13,988 nucleotides of DNA from DTU018 sp003444615 (GTDB taxonomy: Bacteria > Bacillota > Syntrophomonadia > Syntrophomonadales > Syntrophomonadaceae). Position numbers and translations under genes: made by a program. The stretch is taken from the NCBI GenBank assembly GCA_049656905.1, contig JBASMO010000014.1, positions 1-13,988 on the forward strand. The letters are read 5' to 3'. The notes below the pieces were generated by a model, which worked only from the letters and a program-made list of their open reading frames with translations, was not told the DNA's origin and made no database searches. This document shows positions 7,238 through 13,988 of the stretch, piece by piece. The stretch's first letter is position 1; the number at the start of each line of letters is the position of its first letter.

Positions 7238-8219
7238 TTTCACCCTAGTCGTGCTAGTGGTTATTTTAGCCCTGACTTTCGATTATATTAATGGGTTCCA
7301 TGACACTGCCAATGCTATTGCTACTTCAGTTTCTACTAAAGCCTTATCCCCTCGCAATGCCATCATAATAGCTGCTACCCTGAATTTCTTTGGAGCGCTG
7401 AGCGGAACAGCCGTAGCGGCTACTATTGGGAAAAACATTGTTTCTCCCGAACTGGTAACTCCTATCGTTATTACAGCCGCCCTTATCGGAGCGATATTTT
7501 GGAATCTATTCACTTGGTATTTTGGTATTCCCAGTAGTTCTTCCCACGCATTGATTGGGGGATTGGTGGGTGCAGTAATAGCCGGTTTCGGTTTGGTGGA
7601 TGTAAATTGGCTGGGTTTTTCTCAAATCTTTGTTGGATTAATTATTACCCCAATAATAGGTTTAGTAGCGGGAAGTGCGGTAATGACACTTCTTTTTTGG
7701 ATTTTTAAGGAAGGGTCACCGGCCTTAATTAATAATAAATTTAGAAAACTGCAGGTAATATCAGCTTGCATGGCTTCCTTTGCCCATGGATCAAATGATG
7801 CGCAAAAAACTATGGGTATTATTACTATGGTTTTGGTAGGGGCAGGCCTACTAGACACTTTTATGGTACCCCTCTGGGTGAAAATTGCCTGTGCTTTGGC
7901 TATGGCTGCAGGTACTGCGGTAGGTGGATGGAAAATAATAAGGACCATGGGAGGAAAGATTTTTCGTATAGAGCCTATTAACGGTTTTGCCGCCGACTTC
8001 ACTGCCTCAACAGTAATCTATGGTTCCAGTCTACTAGGCGTACCAGTCAGTACTACCCATGTGGTTTCATCTTCTATTATGGGGGTAGGAGCTGCCAAGC
8101 GCCTGCATGGTGTTCGTTGGAACATAGCCCGCCAAATCGTTATAGCCTGGTTTGTTACCATCCCATCTTCCGCTGTTGTGGCATTATTATTTTACAAATT
8201 GATAAATATGTTTATATAA
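7230..8219 (+). CDS. pit: PiT family inorganic phosphate transporter
   Basis: Integral membrane symporter that takes up inorganic phosphate (as metal-phosphate with protons, or with sodium) with low affinity and high capacity. At 329 residues it is the short bacterial form. The two inverted-repeat signature motifs are present: GFHDTANAIATSV (from residue 22) and FAHGSNDAQKTMG (around 184-196), each with the conserved Asp and Asn. Eight or more hydrophobic segments cover most of the chain, including SSSHALIGGLVGAVIAGFG and the matching VPVSTTHVVSSSIMG in the second half. The ATG overlaps the end of the DUF47 gene, with GGGAG at 7213-7217 as ribosome site. A good terminator follows. Transport of sulfate, as in CysP relatives, cannot be fully excluded, but the DUF47 partner and upstream repeats favour phosphate. 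Confidence 0.93.
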   Translation: MFSFTLVVLVVILALTFDYINGFHDTANAIATSVSTKALSPRNAIIIAATLNFFGALSGTAVAATIGKNIVSPELVTPIVITAALIGAIFWNLFTWYFGIPSSSSHALIGGLVGAVIAGFGLVDVNWLGFSQIFVGLIITPIIGLVAGSAVMTLLFWIFKEGSPALINNKFRKLQVISACMASFAHGSNDAQKTMGIITMVLVGAGLLDTFMVPLWVKIACALAMAAGTAVGGWKIIRTMGGKIFRIEPINGFAADFTASTVIYGSSLLGVPVSTTHVVSSSIMGVGAAKRLHGVRWNIARQIVIAWFVTIPSSAVVALLFYKLINMFI

Positions 8220-8225
8220 TAAGAC

Positions 8226-8262
8226 AAGCTCTTTCCATTAGTTGGTCATGAAAGAGTTTTTT
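8226..8262 (+). terminator. Rho-independent terminator after pit
   Basis: The stem CTCTTTC (8229-8235) with GAAAGAG (8250-8256) extends by a G-T and two A-T pairs, with a 14-nt loop and a run of six T (8257-8262). It closes the DUF47-pit operon and separates it from rex. Confidence 0.8.
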
Positions 8263-8284
8263 GCTATTTATATGCGTATTTTGA

Positions 8285-8302
8285 TTGCGAACTATTTCAC
8301 AA
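8285..8302. promoter_or_regulatory. Rex operator (ROP site) upstream of rex
   Basis: TTGCGAACTATTTCACAA matches the Rex operator consensus TTGTGAANNNNTTCACAA at every fixed position but one (C for T at position 4). It lies 60 bp before the rex start and overlaps the probable -35 box, so Rex bound here would block its own promoter when NADH/NAD+ is low. The match is read directly; the regulatory effect is inferred from the known family. Confidence 0.8.
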
Positions 8303-8314
8303 GAATGGTACAAT
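8285..8314 (+). promoter_or_regulatory. Candidate rex promoter
   Basis: A -35 TTGCGA (8285-8290) and -10 TACAAT (8309-8314) are spaced by 18 bp. An alternative -10, TAATAC (8317-8322), lies just downstream with a poorer -35. In either case the Rex operator covers the -35 region. Confidence 0.5.
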
Positions 8315-8361
8315 CATAATACAACTTTGGAAAAGAATAATTAAATTAAGGAGTGGGGAGC

Positions 8362-8991
8362 TTGAAGGTTTATAAGATACCTGAAGCAACTGTGATGCGG
8401 CTCTCTGTTTATTCCCGTTTTTTACATCAATTGATCGATGAAGGTATCACTACAGTTTCCTCCGGGGATATAGCTAGGGGCGTGGGAGTCAGTTCCGCTC
8501 AAGTCCGCAAGGATCTGGCCTACTTTGGCGAGTTTGGTACTCGTGGTGTTGGTTACCGGGTAGATGAGCTGTACGGACACCTGATGAAAATTTTAGGCCT
8601 TGATCAAGCCTGGAATATCATTTTAGTGGGTGCCGGTAAACTAGGATCTGCTCTCGCCTTATATCAAGGATTTGCCGAGAGGGGATTTCACGTTAGCACT
8701 GTTGTTGATGTTGATCCTAAGAGAATTGGCACTAAATTGGGTGATGTGGAAGTAGAACCAATAAGTGTTCTGCAAGAACGGGTCAAAGAAAAAAACATTC
8801 GCGTGGGAGTTGTTACTGTACCAGCCTCTGCTGCCCAAGATGTTACTGACCTTTTAGTAGAAGCCGGGATTAAGGCTATACTTAATTTTTCACCTCGAGT
8901 ATTGAAGGTACCCCATAGGGTAATACTACGCAATGTGGATTTATCGGTAAATCTGGAGGTGCTCAGTTTTAATTTGGCATTGAATCGATAA
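8362..8991 (+). CDS. rex: Redox-sensing transcriptional repressor Rex
   Basis: Homodimeric repressor that binds operators when NAD+ dominates and releases them when NADH rises, controlling fermentation, hydrogen and electron-transfer genes. The N-terminal winged helix (about residues 1-75) contains TVSSGDIARGVGVSSAQVRKDLAYFGEFGTRGVGY, the recognition region, nearly identical to characterised Rex proteins. The C-terminal Rossmann domain has VGAGKLG (GxGxxG at 90-95) and TVVDVDPKRIG for NAD(H), ending in a domain-swap helix (SVNLEVLSFNLALNR). The TTG at 8362 is chosen over the GTG at 8353: AAGGAG (8348-8353) lies 8 nt from the TTG but overlaps the GTG, and the family starts at KVYKIPEAT. The length is 209 residues, as usual. 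It is transcribed alone, between two terminators, with its own operator. Confidence 0.97.
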   Translation: MKVYKIPEATVMRLSVYSRFLHQLIDEGITTVSSGDIARGVGVSSAQVRKDLAYFGEFGTRGVGYRVDELYGHLMKILGLDQAWNIILVGAGKLGSALALYQGFAERGFHVSTVVDVDPKRIGTKLGDVEVEPISVLQERVKEKNIRVGVVTVPASAAQDVTDLLVEAGIKAILNFSPRVLKVPHRVILRNVDLSVNLEVLSFNLALNR

Positions 8992-9017
8992 AAATGTATT
9001 ATGAATAGTTATTAATT

Positions 9018-9048
9018 AAAGCTCTCACCACAGGGCTTTTTTCTTTTT
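9018..9048 (+). terminator. Rho-independent terminator after rex
   Basis: The stem AAAGCTCT (9018-9025) with AGGGCTTT (9032-9039) has one G-T pair, a 6-nt loop and a long T-rich tail (TTTTTTCTTTTT). It ends the rex transcript 26 nt after the stop codon. Confidence 0.8.
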
Positions 9049-9057
9049 CTTCCTTTC

Positions 9058-9086
9058 TTGTTTTCATGGTAGGGGAATGCTAAACT
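9058..9086 (+). promoter_or_regulatory. Candidate promoter of the DUF4321-maf cluster
   Basis: A weak -35 TTGTTT (9058-9063) and an extended -10 TGC-TAAACT (9078-9086) are spaced by 17 bp, just after the rex terminator. TATACT (9097-9102) is another -10-like hexamer, but it has no -35 and lies too close to the ribosome site at 9103-9107. Confidence 0.35.
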
Positions 9087-9116
9087 TGAAAAAAGCTATA
9101 CTGGAGGAACGCAGTA

Positions 9117-9377
9117 ATGGCTGGAACACGTTCTCCCGGATGGCCAGTTTTACTGATGTTGCTGGTCTTGGGTGGAATAATAGGCGGCTGGATTGGACAA
9201 ACCTTAACTAATGTATGGCCATCTCTAGTGATACTGGGACGCGCACAAAGCCTAGGGATTCCTAGCTTTACCCTAGATTTGCAAGTATTTACTGTATCAT
9301 TTGGTTTTATGCTACATATTAGCGCATTTACTCTGATTGGGTTTGTACTAGCCTATGTGGTTTATCGAAGAATGTAA
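9117..9377 (+). CDS. Small membrane protein, DUF4321 family
   Basis: An 86-residue protein of unknown function. It has two hydrophobic segments, about residues 9-27 (WPVLLMLLVLGGIIGGWIG) and 63-82, separated by a short stretch with PSLVILGRAQSLGIPSFTLDLQVF. The glycine-rich first segment and the ILG...LGIPSFTLDLQVFTVSFG loop resemble the DUF4321 proteins found in many Clostridia. GGAGG (9103-9107) lies 9 nt from the ATG. It stands first in a row leading to maf, radC and mreBCD, and its stop is 17 nt before the maf start, so it is probably co-transcribed. A link to cell envelope or division is suggested only by position. Confidence 0.8.
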   Translation: MAGTRSPGWPVLLMLLVLGGIIGGWIGQTLTNVWPSLVILGRAQSLGIPSFTLDLQVFTVSFGFMLHISAFTLIGFVLAYVVYRRM

Positions 9378-9394
9378 GGTGGTAAGCGGCTGAA

Positions 9395-10027
9395 TTGGAT
9401 TTACGAACTGAAGATACTAGGGCCTCAGTTATTAAACAAAGGAAGCCTATCATACTAGCTTCATCTTCACCCCGACGCCATGAAATTTTGCGACGATTAG
9501 GACTGCCTTTTACTATCGCCAGTGCTGATGTAGATGAGACAGTGGATAAAAGCCTACGCCCCCTGGAAGTTGCTCGAGAACTGGCCCTAAGGAAAGCCCG
9601 GGCCGTAGCTCCCCAGTATTCTCAGGGATTGATCATAGCTGCCGATACCGTGGTAGTGATTGACGATAGAATACTAGGTAAACCAATTGACACCAACGAT
9701 GCTCTGGCCATGCTGTTAACTTTACAGGGCCGGGAACATGATGTATATTCAGGTTTGGCTGTCATAGATGCTGCCAACCAGCACACTGCAGCGAGCTGTG
9801 AACAAACCACCGTAGTGTTTCGTCCCATCAGCGAGAAGGAAGCCCGGGCTTATATAGCCACCGGTGAGCCCATGGGTAAGGCTGGTGCTTATGCTATTCA
9901 GGGTCTGGGGGCAATCTTCGTTAAAGAGATACACGGCGATTATTTCAATGTAGTGGGCCTGCCGGTCTTCAAATTGGCACAATTGCTGCACCAATTTGGG
10001 CTGGATATATTAAGCAGACAACCATAG
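9395..10027 (+). CDS. maf: Maf nucleotide pyrophosphatase
   Basis: Cytoplasmic nucleoside-triphosphate pyrophosphatase of the Maf/HAM1 superfamily; homologues hydrolyse dTTP/UTP and modified nucleotides, and overproduction blocks septation in Bacillus. Motifs in order: LASSSPRRHEILRRLG (residues 21-36), DVDET (45-49), AADTVV with the catalytic Asp at 84, ILGKPIDT, GREHDVYSGLAV, and GEPMGKAGAYAIQGLGAIFVKEIHGDYFNVVGLP at the end, which fits the dTTP/UTP-type (YhdE-like) subgroup. At 210 residues it is slightly long, because the TTG start gives about 17 residues before the usual first strand. AAGGTGG (9376-9382) lies 12 nt upstream, a loose spacing, so a later start is possible, but no ATG, GTG or TTG precedes the first strand. 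Confidence 0.94.
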   Translation: MDLRTEDTRASVIKQRKPIILASSSPRRHEILRRLGLPFTIASADVDETVDKSLRPLEVARELALRKARAVAPQYSQGLIIAADTVVVIDDRILGKPIDTNDALAMLLTLQGREHDVYSGLAVIDAANQHTAASCEQTTVVFRPISEKEARAYIATGEPMGKAGAYAIQGLGAIFVKEIHGDYFNVVGLPVFKLAQLLHQFGLDILSRQP

Positions 10028-10050
10028 CCCATCATGGGAAGGGCTTTATT
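10026..10050 (+). terminator. Weak terminator-like hairpin after maf
   Basis: A 5-bp stem AGCCC/GGGCT (10026-10030 with 10041-10045), a 10-nt loop and TTTATT. The stem overlaps the maf stop codon. It is weak, and maf-radC readthrough is likely. The remaining 95 bases before radC show no clear promoter, only an AT-rich patch with TAAAAT (10092-10097). Confidence 0.3.
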
Positions 10051-10145
10051 AGAAGATGACGGTAAGTTCAAAGGCTGTTTAATCGTATTATTAAAATAGC
10101 TGCTTAGATTGCGAACCGGTGTTGGTTAAGGTTGGGGGGAGTTTA

Positions 10146-10835
10146 ATGGGGGATTATCATGTAACCATTAAGATGCTGCCGGAGAGCATGCGGCCCCGGG
10201 AAAAATTGTTGAAATCCGGGGAGACAACCTTAAGTGATGCTGAGCTTTTAGCTATACTAATAAAAGAGGGTGTCAGTGGCCTAAGTGCTCTGGAATTGGC
10301 TCACCAGTTATTGGCATCTCATGAAGGAAATCTTCGATTTCTAAGAGATGCAACTATAGAAGAACTCACCTGTCATCCTGGCATTGGGCCGGCTAAAGCG
10401 GCTATTATAAAAGCAGCCGTTGAAATAGGCAGACGTATATCTATAGATGTTAAACAAAAAATAATAATAAGGTCTCCTGATGACGTCAAACATCTTTTAA
10501 TGGAGGACATGCGGTTTTTGGACCGGGAGCACTTCCGGGTTCTGCATCTGGACCGCAAAGGAGGAATTATTTTTATTGAAGACGTCAGTAAAGGGGGTCT
10601 ACATAGTGCTATTGTTCACCCACGGGAGGTATTTAAGACCGCCATCAAAAAAAGTGCCGCTTCCATAATACTTGTACACAACCATCCCAGTGGAGACCCC
10701 CAGCCCAGCAGTGAGGATATCGAAATAACCCGGCGGCTGATAGAAGCTGGGACCTTGATAGGCATCGAAGTCTTGGATCACATTATAATTGGGGAACACA
10801 AATACAGCAGCTTAAAAAGTTTAGGTCTTATATGA
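10146..10835 (+). CDS. radC: RadC family JAB/MPN-domain protein
   Basis: Member of the RadC/UPF0758 family, once linked to DNA repair but of unresolved function. The N-terminal helical part has RPREKLLKSGETTLSDAELLAILI, then a helix-hairpin-helix (CHPGIGPAKAAIIKAA). The C-terminal metal-dependent JAB1/MPN domain has HNHPSGDPQPSSEDIEITRRL: H178, H180, Ser and Asp form the JAMM zinc motif, so the metal site looks intact. The length of 229 residues is normal. The ATG at 10146 is chosen because it gives the family's usual N-terminus and follows a G-rich ribosome site (GGGGGGAG, 10134-10141), though the spacing of 4 nt is short. A GTG at 10119 would add nine residues but has no ribosome site. It precedes mreB by 30 bases, the usual maf-radC-mreB order. 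Confidence 0.94.
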   Translation: MGDYHVTIKMLPESMRPREKLLKSGETTLSDAELLAILIKEGVSGLSALELAHQLLASHEGNLRFLRDATIEELTCHPGIGPAKAAIIKAAVEIGRRISIDVKQKIIIRSPDDVKHLLMEDMRFLDREHFRVLHLDRKGGIIFIEDVSKGGLHSAIVHPREVFKTAIKKSAASIILVHNHPSGDPQPSSEDIEITRRLIEAGTLIGIEVLDHIIIGEHKYSSLKSLGLI

Positions 10836-10865
10836 GCCCTGGCTCGATTGAAGGAGGATATCAAC

Positions 10866-11885
10866 TTGTTTAGTAGAGATATGGGAATCGATCTTGGCAC
10901 AGCTAATACTCTGGTGCACCTAAGAGGAAAAGGCATTGTTCTCAAAGAACCCTCGGTGGTCGCTATTCAAAATGATAATGGCAAAGTATTGGCAGTTGGG
11001 GATGAAGCCAAACAGATGATTGGTCGTACACCAGGAAACATTGTGGCTATTCGGCCCGTGAAAGATGGAGTCATTGCTGATTTTGATATTACCCAAGCTA
11101 TGCTGAAATATTTCATTAACCGGGCCTTAGGAGGCCGTTCAGCCATGGTTCGTCCCCGGGTAATAATCAGTATACCATCGGGATGTACTACTGTAGAAGA
11201 AAGAGCAGTTCGGGAGGCAGCCCTACAGGCCGGAGCCAAAGAGGCCTATCTCATTGAAGAGCCTATGGCGGCAGCTATTGGAGCCGGACTTCCTGTTCAT
11301 GAACCAACCGGAAATCTAATTGTCGATATTGGTGGGGGCACTACGGAGGTGGCCGTTATTTCCCTGGGCGGAGTAGTAAACTCCCGCTCAGTTCGAGTTG
11401 CCGGGGATAATATGGATAATGCCATTTTACAGCACTTGAAAAAGACTTATAATTTGCTCATTGGTGAACGTACCGCGGAAGATATTAAGATATCAATTGG
11501 TTCCGCCCTTTGGGAAGGTCCCGAGGAAACTTATCAGGTGCGAGGAAGAGATTTGGTCAGTGGATTACCTAAAACCATAGAGGTATCTTCTCAGGAAATA
11601 CAACATGCCCTACAGGAAACCGTTGAGGAAATATTAGACGGTATAAGGGTATGCTTAGAAAAAACTCCTCCTGAATTAGCTTCCGATATCATGGACCGGG
11701 GTATCGTATTGGCTGGTGGAGGTTCTCTCTTACGAGGATTCGATAAACTCATAAGCCGGGAAACCAATATGCCTGTCTATATTTGTGAAGAACCTCTGTT
11801 GGCAGTAGCCTATGGGACAGGAAAAGTTTTGGAAAATATTGATGTATTAAAAAGGGTCTTGATCGGGCCCAAAAAATTAATATAA
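10866..11885 (+). CDS. mreB: Rod shape-determining protein MreB
   Basis: Actin-like ATPase that polymerises under the inner face of the membrane and guides lateral wall synthesis by the elongasome. The actin-fold motifs are phosphate-1 MGIDLGTANT (residues 6-15), phosphate-2 VDIGGGTTEVAV (from 153), and adenosine LAGGGSLLRG (from 282). EEPMAAAIGAGLP in the connecting region is typical. From the TTG at 10866 it has 339 residues, the normal length. That TTG is chosen because AAGGAGG (10851-10857) lies 8 nt upstream; an earlier in-frame TTG at 10848 precedes this ribosome site. The neighbours mreC and mreD mark it as MreB, not an Mbl paralogue. Confidence 0.97.
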   Translation: MFSRDMGIDLGTANTLVHLRGKGIVLKEPSVVAIQNDNGKVLAVGDEAKQMIGRTPGNIVAIRPVKDGVIADFDITQAMLKYFINRALGGRSAMVRPRVIISIPSGCTTVEERAVREAALQAGAKEAYLIEEPMAAAIGAGLPVHEPTGNLIVDIGGGTTEVAVISLGGVVNSRSVRVAGDNMDNAILQHLKKTYNLLIGERTAEDIKISIGSALWEGPEETYQVRGRDLVSGLPKTIEVSSQEIQHALQETVEEILDGIRVCLEKTPPELASDIMDRGIVLAGGGSLLRGFDKLISRETNMPVYICEEPLLAVAYGTGKVLENIDVLKRVLIGPKKLI

Positions 11886-11904
11886 GAAACCCGGGTGAGG
11901 AGAA

Positions 11905-12768
11905 TTGTTCAGACTGCTGGGAAACAAACTTTTCTGGTTAGTCTTACTGGTGGTGGTAGCTGCCTTAGTCACCATGAGTCAGACGTCCTTACCGCGTGAG
12001 GATATAACCGTATTGGAAAAGGTAGTATATAATGTTTATACCCCCCTGCAAAATGGGGTACATGGAATGACAGGTCATTGGGGAAGCTTCGGTGATCTGC
12101 TCAGTGATAAGCGCACTTTGCAAAATCGCATAGAGGAACTGGAAAAGAAGAATGCCGCCCTGGCGGTAGAGAACCAAAGTTTGCGAGAATATGAAGCCCA
12201 AGCCAAACGGTTGCAGAATATACTGCAATTCCAACAGGATACTCTGGATATTTACCAGCTAAAACCCGCTGCGGTTGTAGCTCGCAGTGCTAATAACTGG
12301 TATAAGACATTGGTGATTAATGTTGGGGAAAGTGACGGTGTACAGCGAGGCATGCCGGTTATTCACCCCGACGGACTGGTAGGACGTGTTAGCAGCGTTA
12401 GTTCTAATTCTGCTCAGGTCAGTCTCATAACCGATCGAGAAATGGCAGTGGGAGTGGTCCTGCAGCGTTCCCGGGAAACCAATGGCATTGTAGAAGGGAC
12501 TGGGAGCAGCAACTTGCTGCGCATGAACAACATTCCTTACTATTCATCTATTACCGAAAATGACCGGGTAATTACCTCTGGTTTATCATCTCATTATCCC
12601 AAGGGCATAGATATAGGGATAATAAAACAGGTAAATCGTGAGCCTAATGGTCTGCTGCTCAGTGCCGATGTTCAGCCATCGGTAGATTTTGATCGTTTAG
12701 AGGAAGTATTGGTGATTACCGATTATCATCCCCCGGAGGTCGAAAATCAGGAAACAGGTGAGCAATAA
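11905..12768 (+). CDS. mreC: Rod shape-determining protein MreC
   Basis: Bitopic membrane protein of the elongasome that links MreB to MreD, RodA and PBP2 outside the membrane. It has a short cytoplasmic N-terminus, one membrane segment (about 9-24), a coiled coil (about 68-108, QNRIEELEKKNAALAVENQS onward) and the extracellular beta-barrel domain, with VVARSANNWYKTLVINVGESDGV and MPVIHPDGLVGRVSSV typical of the family. At 287 residues the length is normal. The start is TTG. The adjacent AGGAG is only 2 nt away, but GGTGA (11894-11898) can pair with the 16S rRNA tail at good spacing. The stop overlaps the mreD ATG by one base (TAATG), so translation is probably coupled. Confidence 0.96.
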   Translation: MFRLLGNKLFWLVLLVVVAALVTMSQTSLPREDITVLEKVVYNVYTPLQNGVHGMTGHWGSFGDLLSDKRTLQNRIEELEKKNAALAVENQSLREYEAQAKRLQNILQFQQDTLDIYQLKPAAVVARSANNWYKTLVINVGESDGVQRGMPVIHPDGLVGRVSSVSSNSAQVSLITDREMAVGVVLQRSRETNGIVEGTGSSNLLRMNNIPYYSSITENDRVITSGLSSHYPKGIDIGIIKQVNREPNGLLLSADVQPSVDFDRLEEVLVITDYHPPEVENQETGEQ

Positions 12769-13265
12769 TGCGCTATATCATCCTGGCCTTCCTGCCATTT
12801 CTGGCGGTATTTTTACAGTCAACCTTCTTCAACCAATTCAGTATTAAGGGATCTATACCAGATCTGGTATTAATCTTTGTGGTGTATCATGCTCTTTTTG
12901 CCGGCGCAAGAAAGGGCACTATTTATGGTATGCTGTGCGGACTGTTGGAAGACCTATATGTAGGGCGCCTTATCGGCGTAAATGTCTTAACCAAGGGACT
13001 AATCGGCTATATTATGGGCAAAGCTCAGGGCAATGTATTCAAGGAGAATCTACTGGTTGGTATTATGGCCGTGTTGGTTGGAACCCTCATAAACTCCCTG
13101 GCAGTAGCTGTTCTGCTGGTGATTAACGGTCGCATGCTGGGGATAGAAGTTATCTATAGTATCCTGTACCAGGCTTTTTATAACTTGCTGCTGGCAGGAC
13201 CAATTTATTTGTGGTATTATTATTCGACCTATAATGGTTGGCTGCGTACAACTGAGGAGAATTAA
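12768..13265 (+). CDS. mreD: Rod shape-determining protein MreD
   Basis: Multi-pass membrane protein of the elongasome, partner of MreC. The 165 residues are mostly hydrophobic, with about five membrane segments. Family features are the opening RYIILAFLPFLAVFLQSTFF, PDLVLIFVVYHALFAGARKGTIYGMLCGLLEDLYVGRLIGVNVLTKGLIGYIMG and the closing LLLAGPIYLWYYY. The start is set by AGGTGA (12756-12761), 6 nt from the ATG, which shares one base with the mreC stop. The sequence of this family is poorly conserved, but position and topology make the call firm. Confidence 0.93.
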   Translation: MRYIILAFLPFLAVFLQSTFFNQFSIKGSIPDLVLIFVVYHALFAGARKGTIYGMLCGLLEDLYVGRLIGVNVLTKGLIGYIMGKAQGNVFKENLLVGIMAVLVGTLINSLAVAVLLVINGRMLGIEVIYSILYQAFYNLLLAGPIYLWYYYSTYNGWLRTTEEN

Positions 13266-13266
13266 A

Positions 13267-13988
13267 ATGAAGCCCCATGAACTGAGCAACAGACTGAAAA
13301 TCTATATCTATATTGTGATAGCTCTGATGACCATCCTTTGTCTGCGGCTTACGATTATTCAATTATTTGACAATGAGCGTTATCAGACGCAGGCCAAGGA
13401 AAACCGGTTGCGTTTGGTATCTATAAAAGCTCCCCGGGGAGAAATTTACGCTCGTTCCGGAGAAACTCTGGCCGCCAATAAATTGGTTTATACTCTGAGC
13501 CTTTCTTTTATGGATAACGAAATAGATGAGGCGGTCTTGGACCGCTTGGTAGAGGCTGTGGGGGACTATTATCCAGATATAACCAGGGAGGCTATTGAAG
13601 AAAAAATTGAAGTGCAAAAGTACCGGCTTTTTGAGCCTATAACTATAATCCGTGACATTCCTTGGGAGCTAGTGATCAAACTCGAGGAAAACCGTCAGGA
13701 CCTGGCTGGGGTATTAATAACGGTGGAACCCTTGCGCTATTACCCCGGAGGGGATTTAGCCGGTCATTTACTGGGATATATCCATTCTATTAATGAAGAA
13801 GAACTGGCTCAGGCAGGTGAAGGTTATTCCATCAACAGCCTGATCGGCAAGTCAGGAATAGAAAAACAGTATGAAGCTGTCCTGCGTGGCAAAGATGGGG
13901 CCCGGCGCATGGAAGTTGATGCTGCTGGTCGACCTGTACGGGAGTTGGTTACCCTGGAGCCTGAACAGGGCAACAATATTTACCTGAG
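13267..13988 (+). CDS. mrdA: Penicillin-binding protein 2, 5' part (3' end outside window)
   Basis: Class B transpeptidase that crosslinks peptidoglycan during elongation with MreBCD and RodA. The frame is open from the ATG at 13267 to the window end, giving 240 residues of a protein usually of 600-700. Visible are a short cytoplasmic tail, one membrane anchor (about 11-33, KIYIYIVIALMTILCLRLTII), then the pedestal (PBP dimerisation) domain with APRGEIYARSGETLAANK, VEPLRYYPGGDLAGHLLGYI and SLIGKSGIEKQYEAVLRGKDG. The penicillin-binding domain with the SxxK serine lies beyond the window. GAGGAG (13254-13259) inside the mreD end lies 7 nt from the ATG, and the genes are one base apart. PBP2 is inferred over PBP3 or SpoVD from the position after mreD. 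Confidence 0.93.
   Translation, partial: MKPHELSNRLKIYIYIVIALMTILCLRLTIIQLFDNERYQTQAKENRLRLVSIKAPRGEIYARSGETLAANKLVYTLSLSFMDNEIDEAVLDRLVEAVGDYYPDITREAIEEKIEVQKYRLFEPITIIRDIPWELVIKLEENRQDLAGVLITVEPLRYYPGGDLAGHLLGYIHSINEEELAQAGEGYSINSLIGKSGIEKQYEAVLRGKDGARRMEVDAAGRPVRELVTLEPEQGNNIYL

Noticed and set aside
10067..10097. Promoter upstream of radC (TTCAAA and TAAAAT)
   Set aside because: Spacer of 19 and a poor -35; readthrough from maf explains expression as well.
10105..10127. Rex-like sequence TTGCGAACCGG upstream of radC
   Set aside because: Only the left half-site matches; the right half does not give TTCACAA or TTAACAA at the required spacing.
10834..10845. Palindrome GAGCCCTGGCTC between radC and mreB, possible terminator
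   Set aside because: The stem is too short with a 2-4 nt loop, there is no T tract, and the mreB ribosome site follows at once; more likely chance.
1..13988. Defence system, phage, transposon, CRISPR or biosynthetic cluster
   Set aside because: All supported genes are housekeeping or common metabolic families; no transposase, integrase, repeat array or unknown large gene is present.

Overview
The window looks like chromosomal DNA from a low-to-mid GC Gram-positive anaerobe of the Clostridia, possibly a Syntrophomonas-type fatty-acid oxidiser. This is inferred from the gene mix (a long-type acyl-CoA dehydrogenase, a Rex redox repressor with a Clostridia-style operator, DUF4321 beside maf, and the maf-radC-mreBCD-PBP2 order), strong AAGGAGG ribosome sites and frequent TTG starts. 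No species can be named from the sequence alone. There is no rRNA, tRNA, CRISPR, transposon or phage gene; this is mostly core, vertically inherited content.

Layout. (1) 1-1266, + strand: the 3' part of an acyl-CoA dehydrogenase, ending at a shared, bidirectional terminator (1280-1318). (2) 1346-2327, - strand: a PLP-dependent D-cysteine desulfhydrase/ACC-deaminase-like gene broken by a single-base frameshift near 2022-2027. (3) 2328-2570: a divergent intergenic region with inverted repeats and a candidate valS promoter, but no T-box. (4) 2571-6499: valS and folC, packed tightly, with folC lacking an obvious start codon. (5) 6605-8219: a DUF47 (PhoU-like) protein overlapping a PiT phosphate transporter. 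Upstream are two perfect TTAACA repeats at 11-bp period and a consensus -10 without a good -35, which looks like a PhoP/PhoB-activated promoter. (6) 8362-8991: rex, preceded by a near-perfect Rex operator that overlaps the promoter, implying autoregulation by NADH/NAD+ ratio. (7) 9117-13988: a small DUF4321 membrane protein, maf, radC, mreB, mreC, mreD and the 5' part of the PBP2 gene (mrdA), a cell-shape and division cluster that runs off the window.

How the genes work together. The last cluster supplies the elongasome: MreB filaments, MreC/MreD membrane scaffold and the PBP2 transpeptidase, with maf and radC as customary passengers. The DUF47-PiT pair takes up phosphate. Rex senses the NADH/NAD+ ratio. 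ValRS and FolC are housekeeping. I found no convincing undescribed system. The most informative signals are regulatory (Rex operator, Pho-box-like repeats), the frameshifted desulfhydrase and the start-codon problem of folC.
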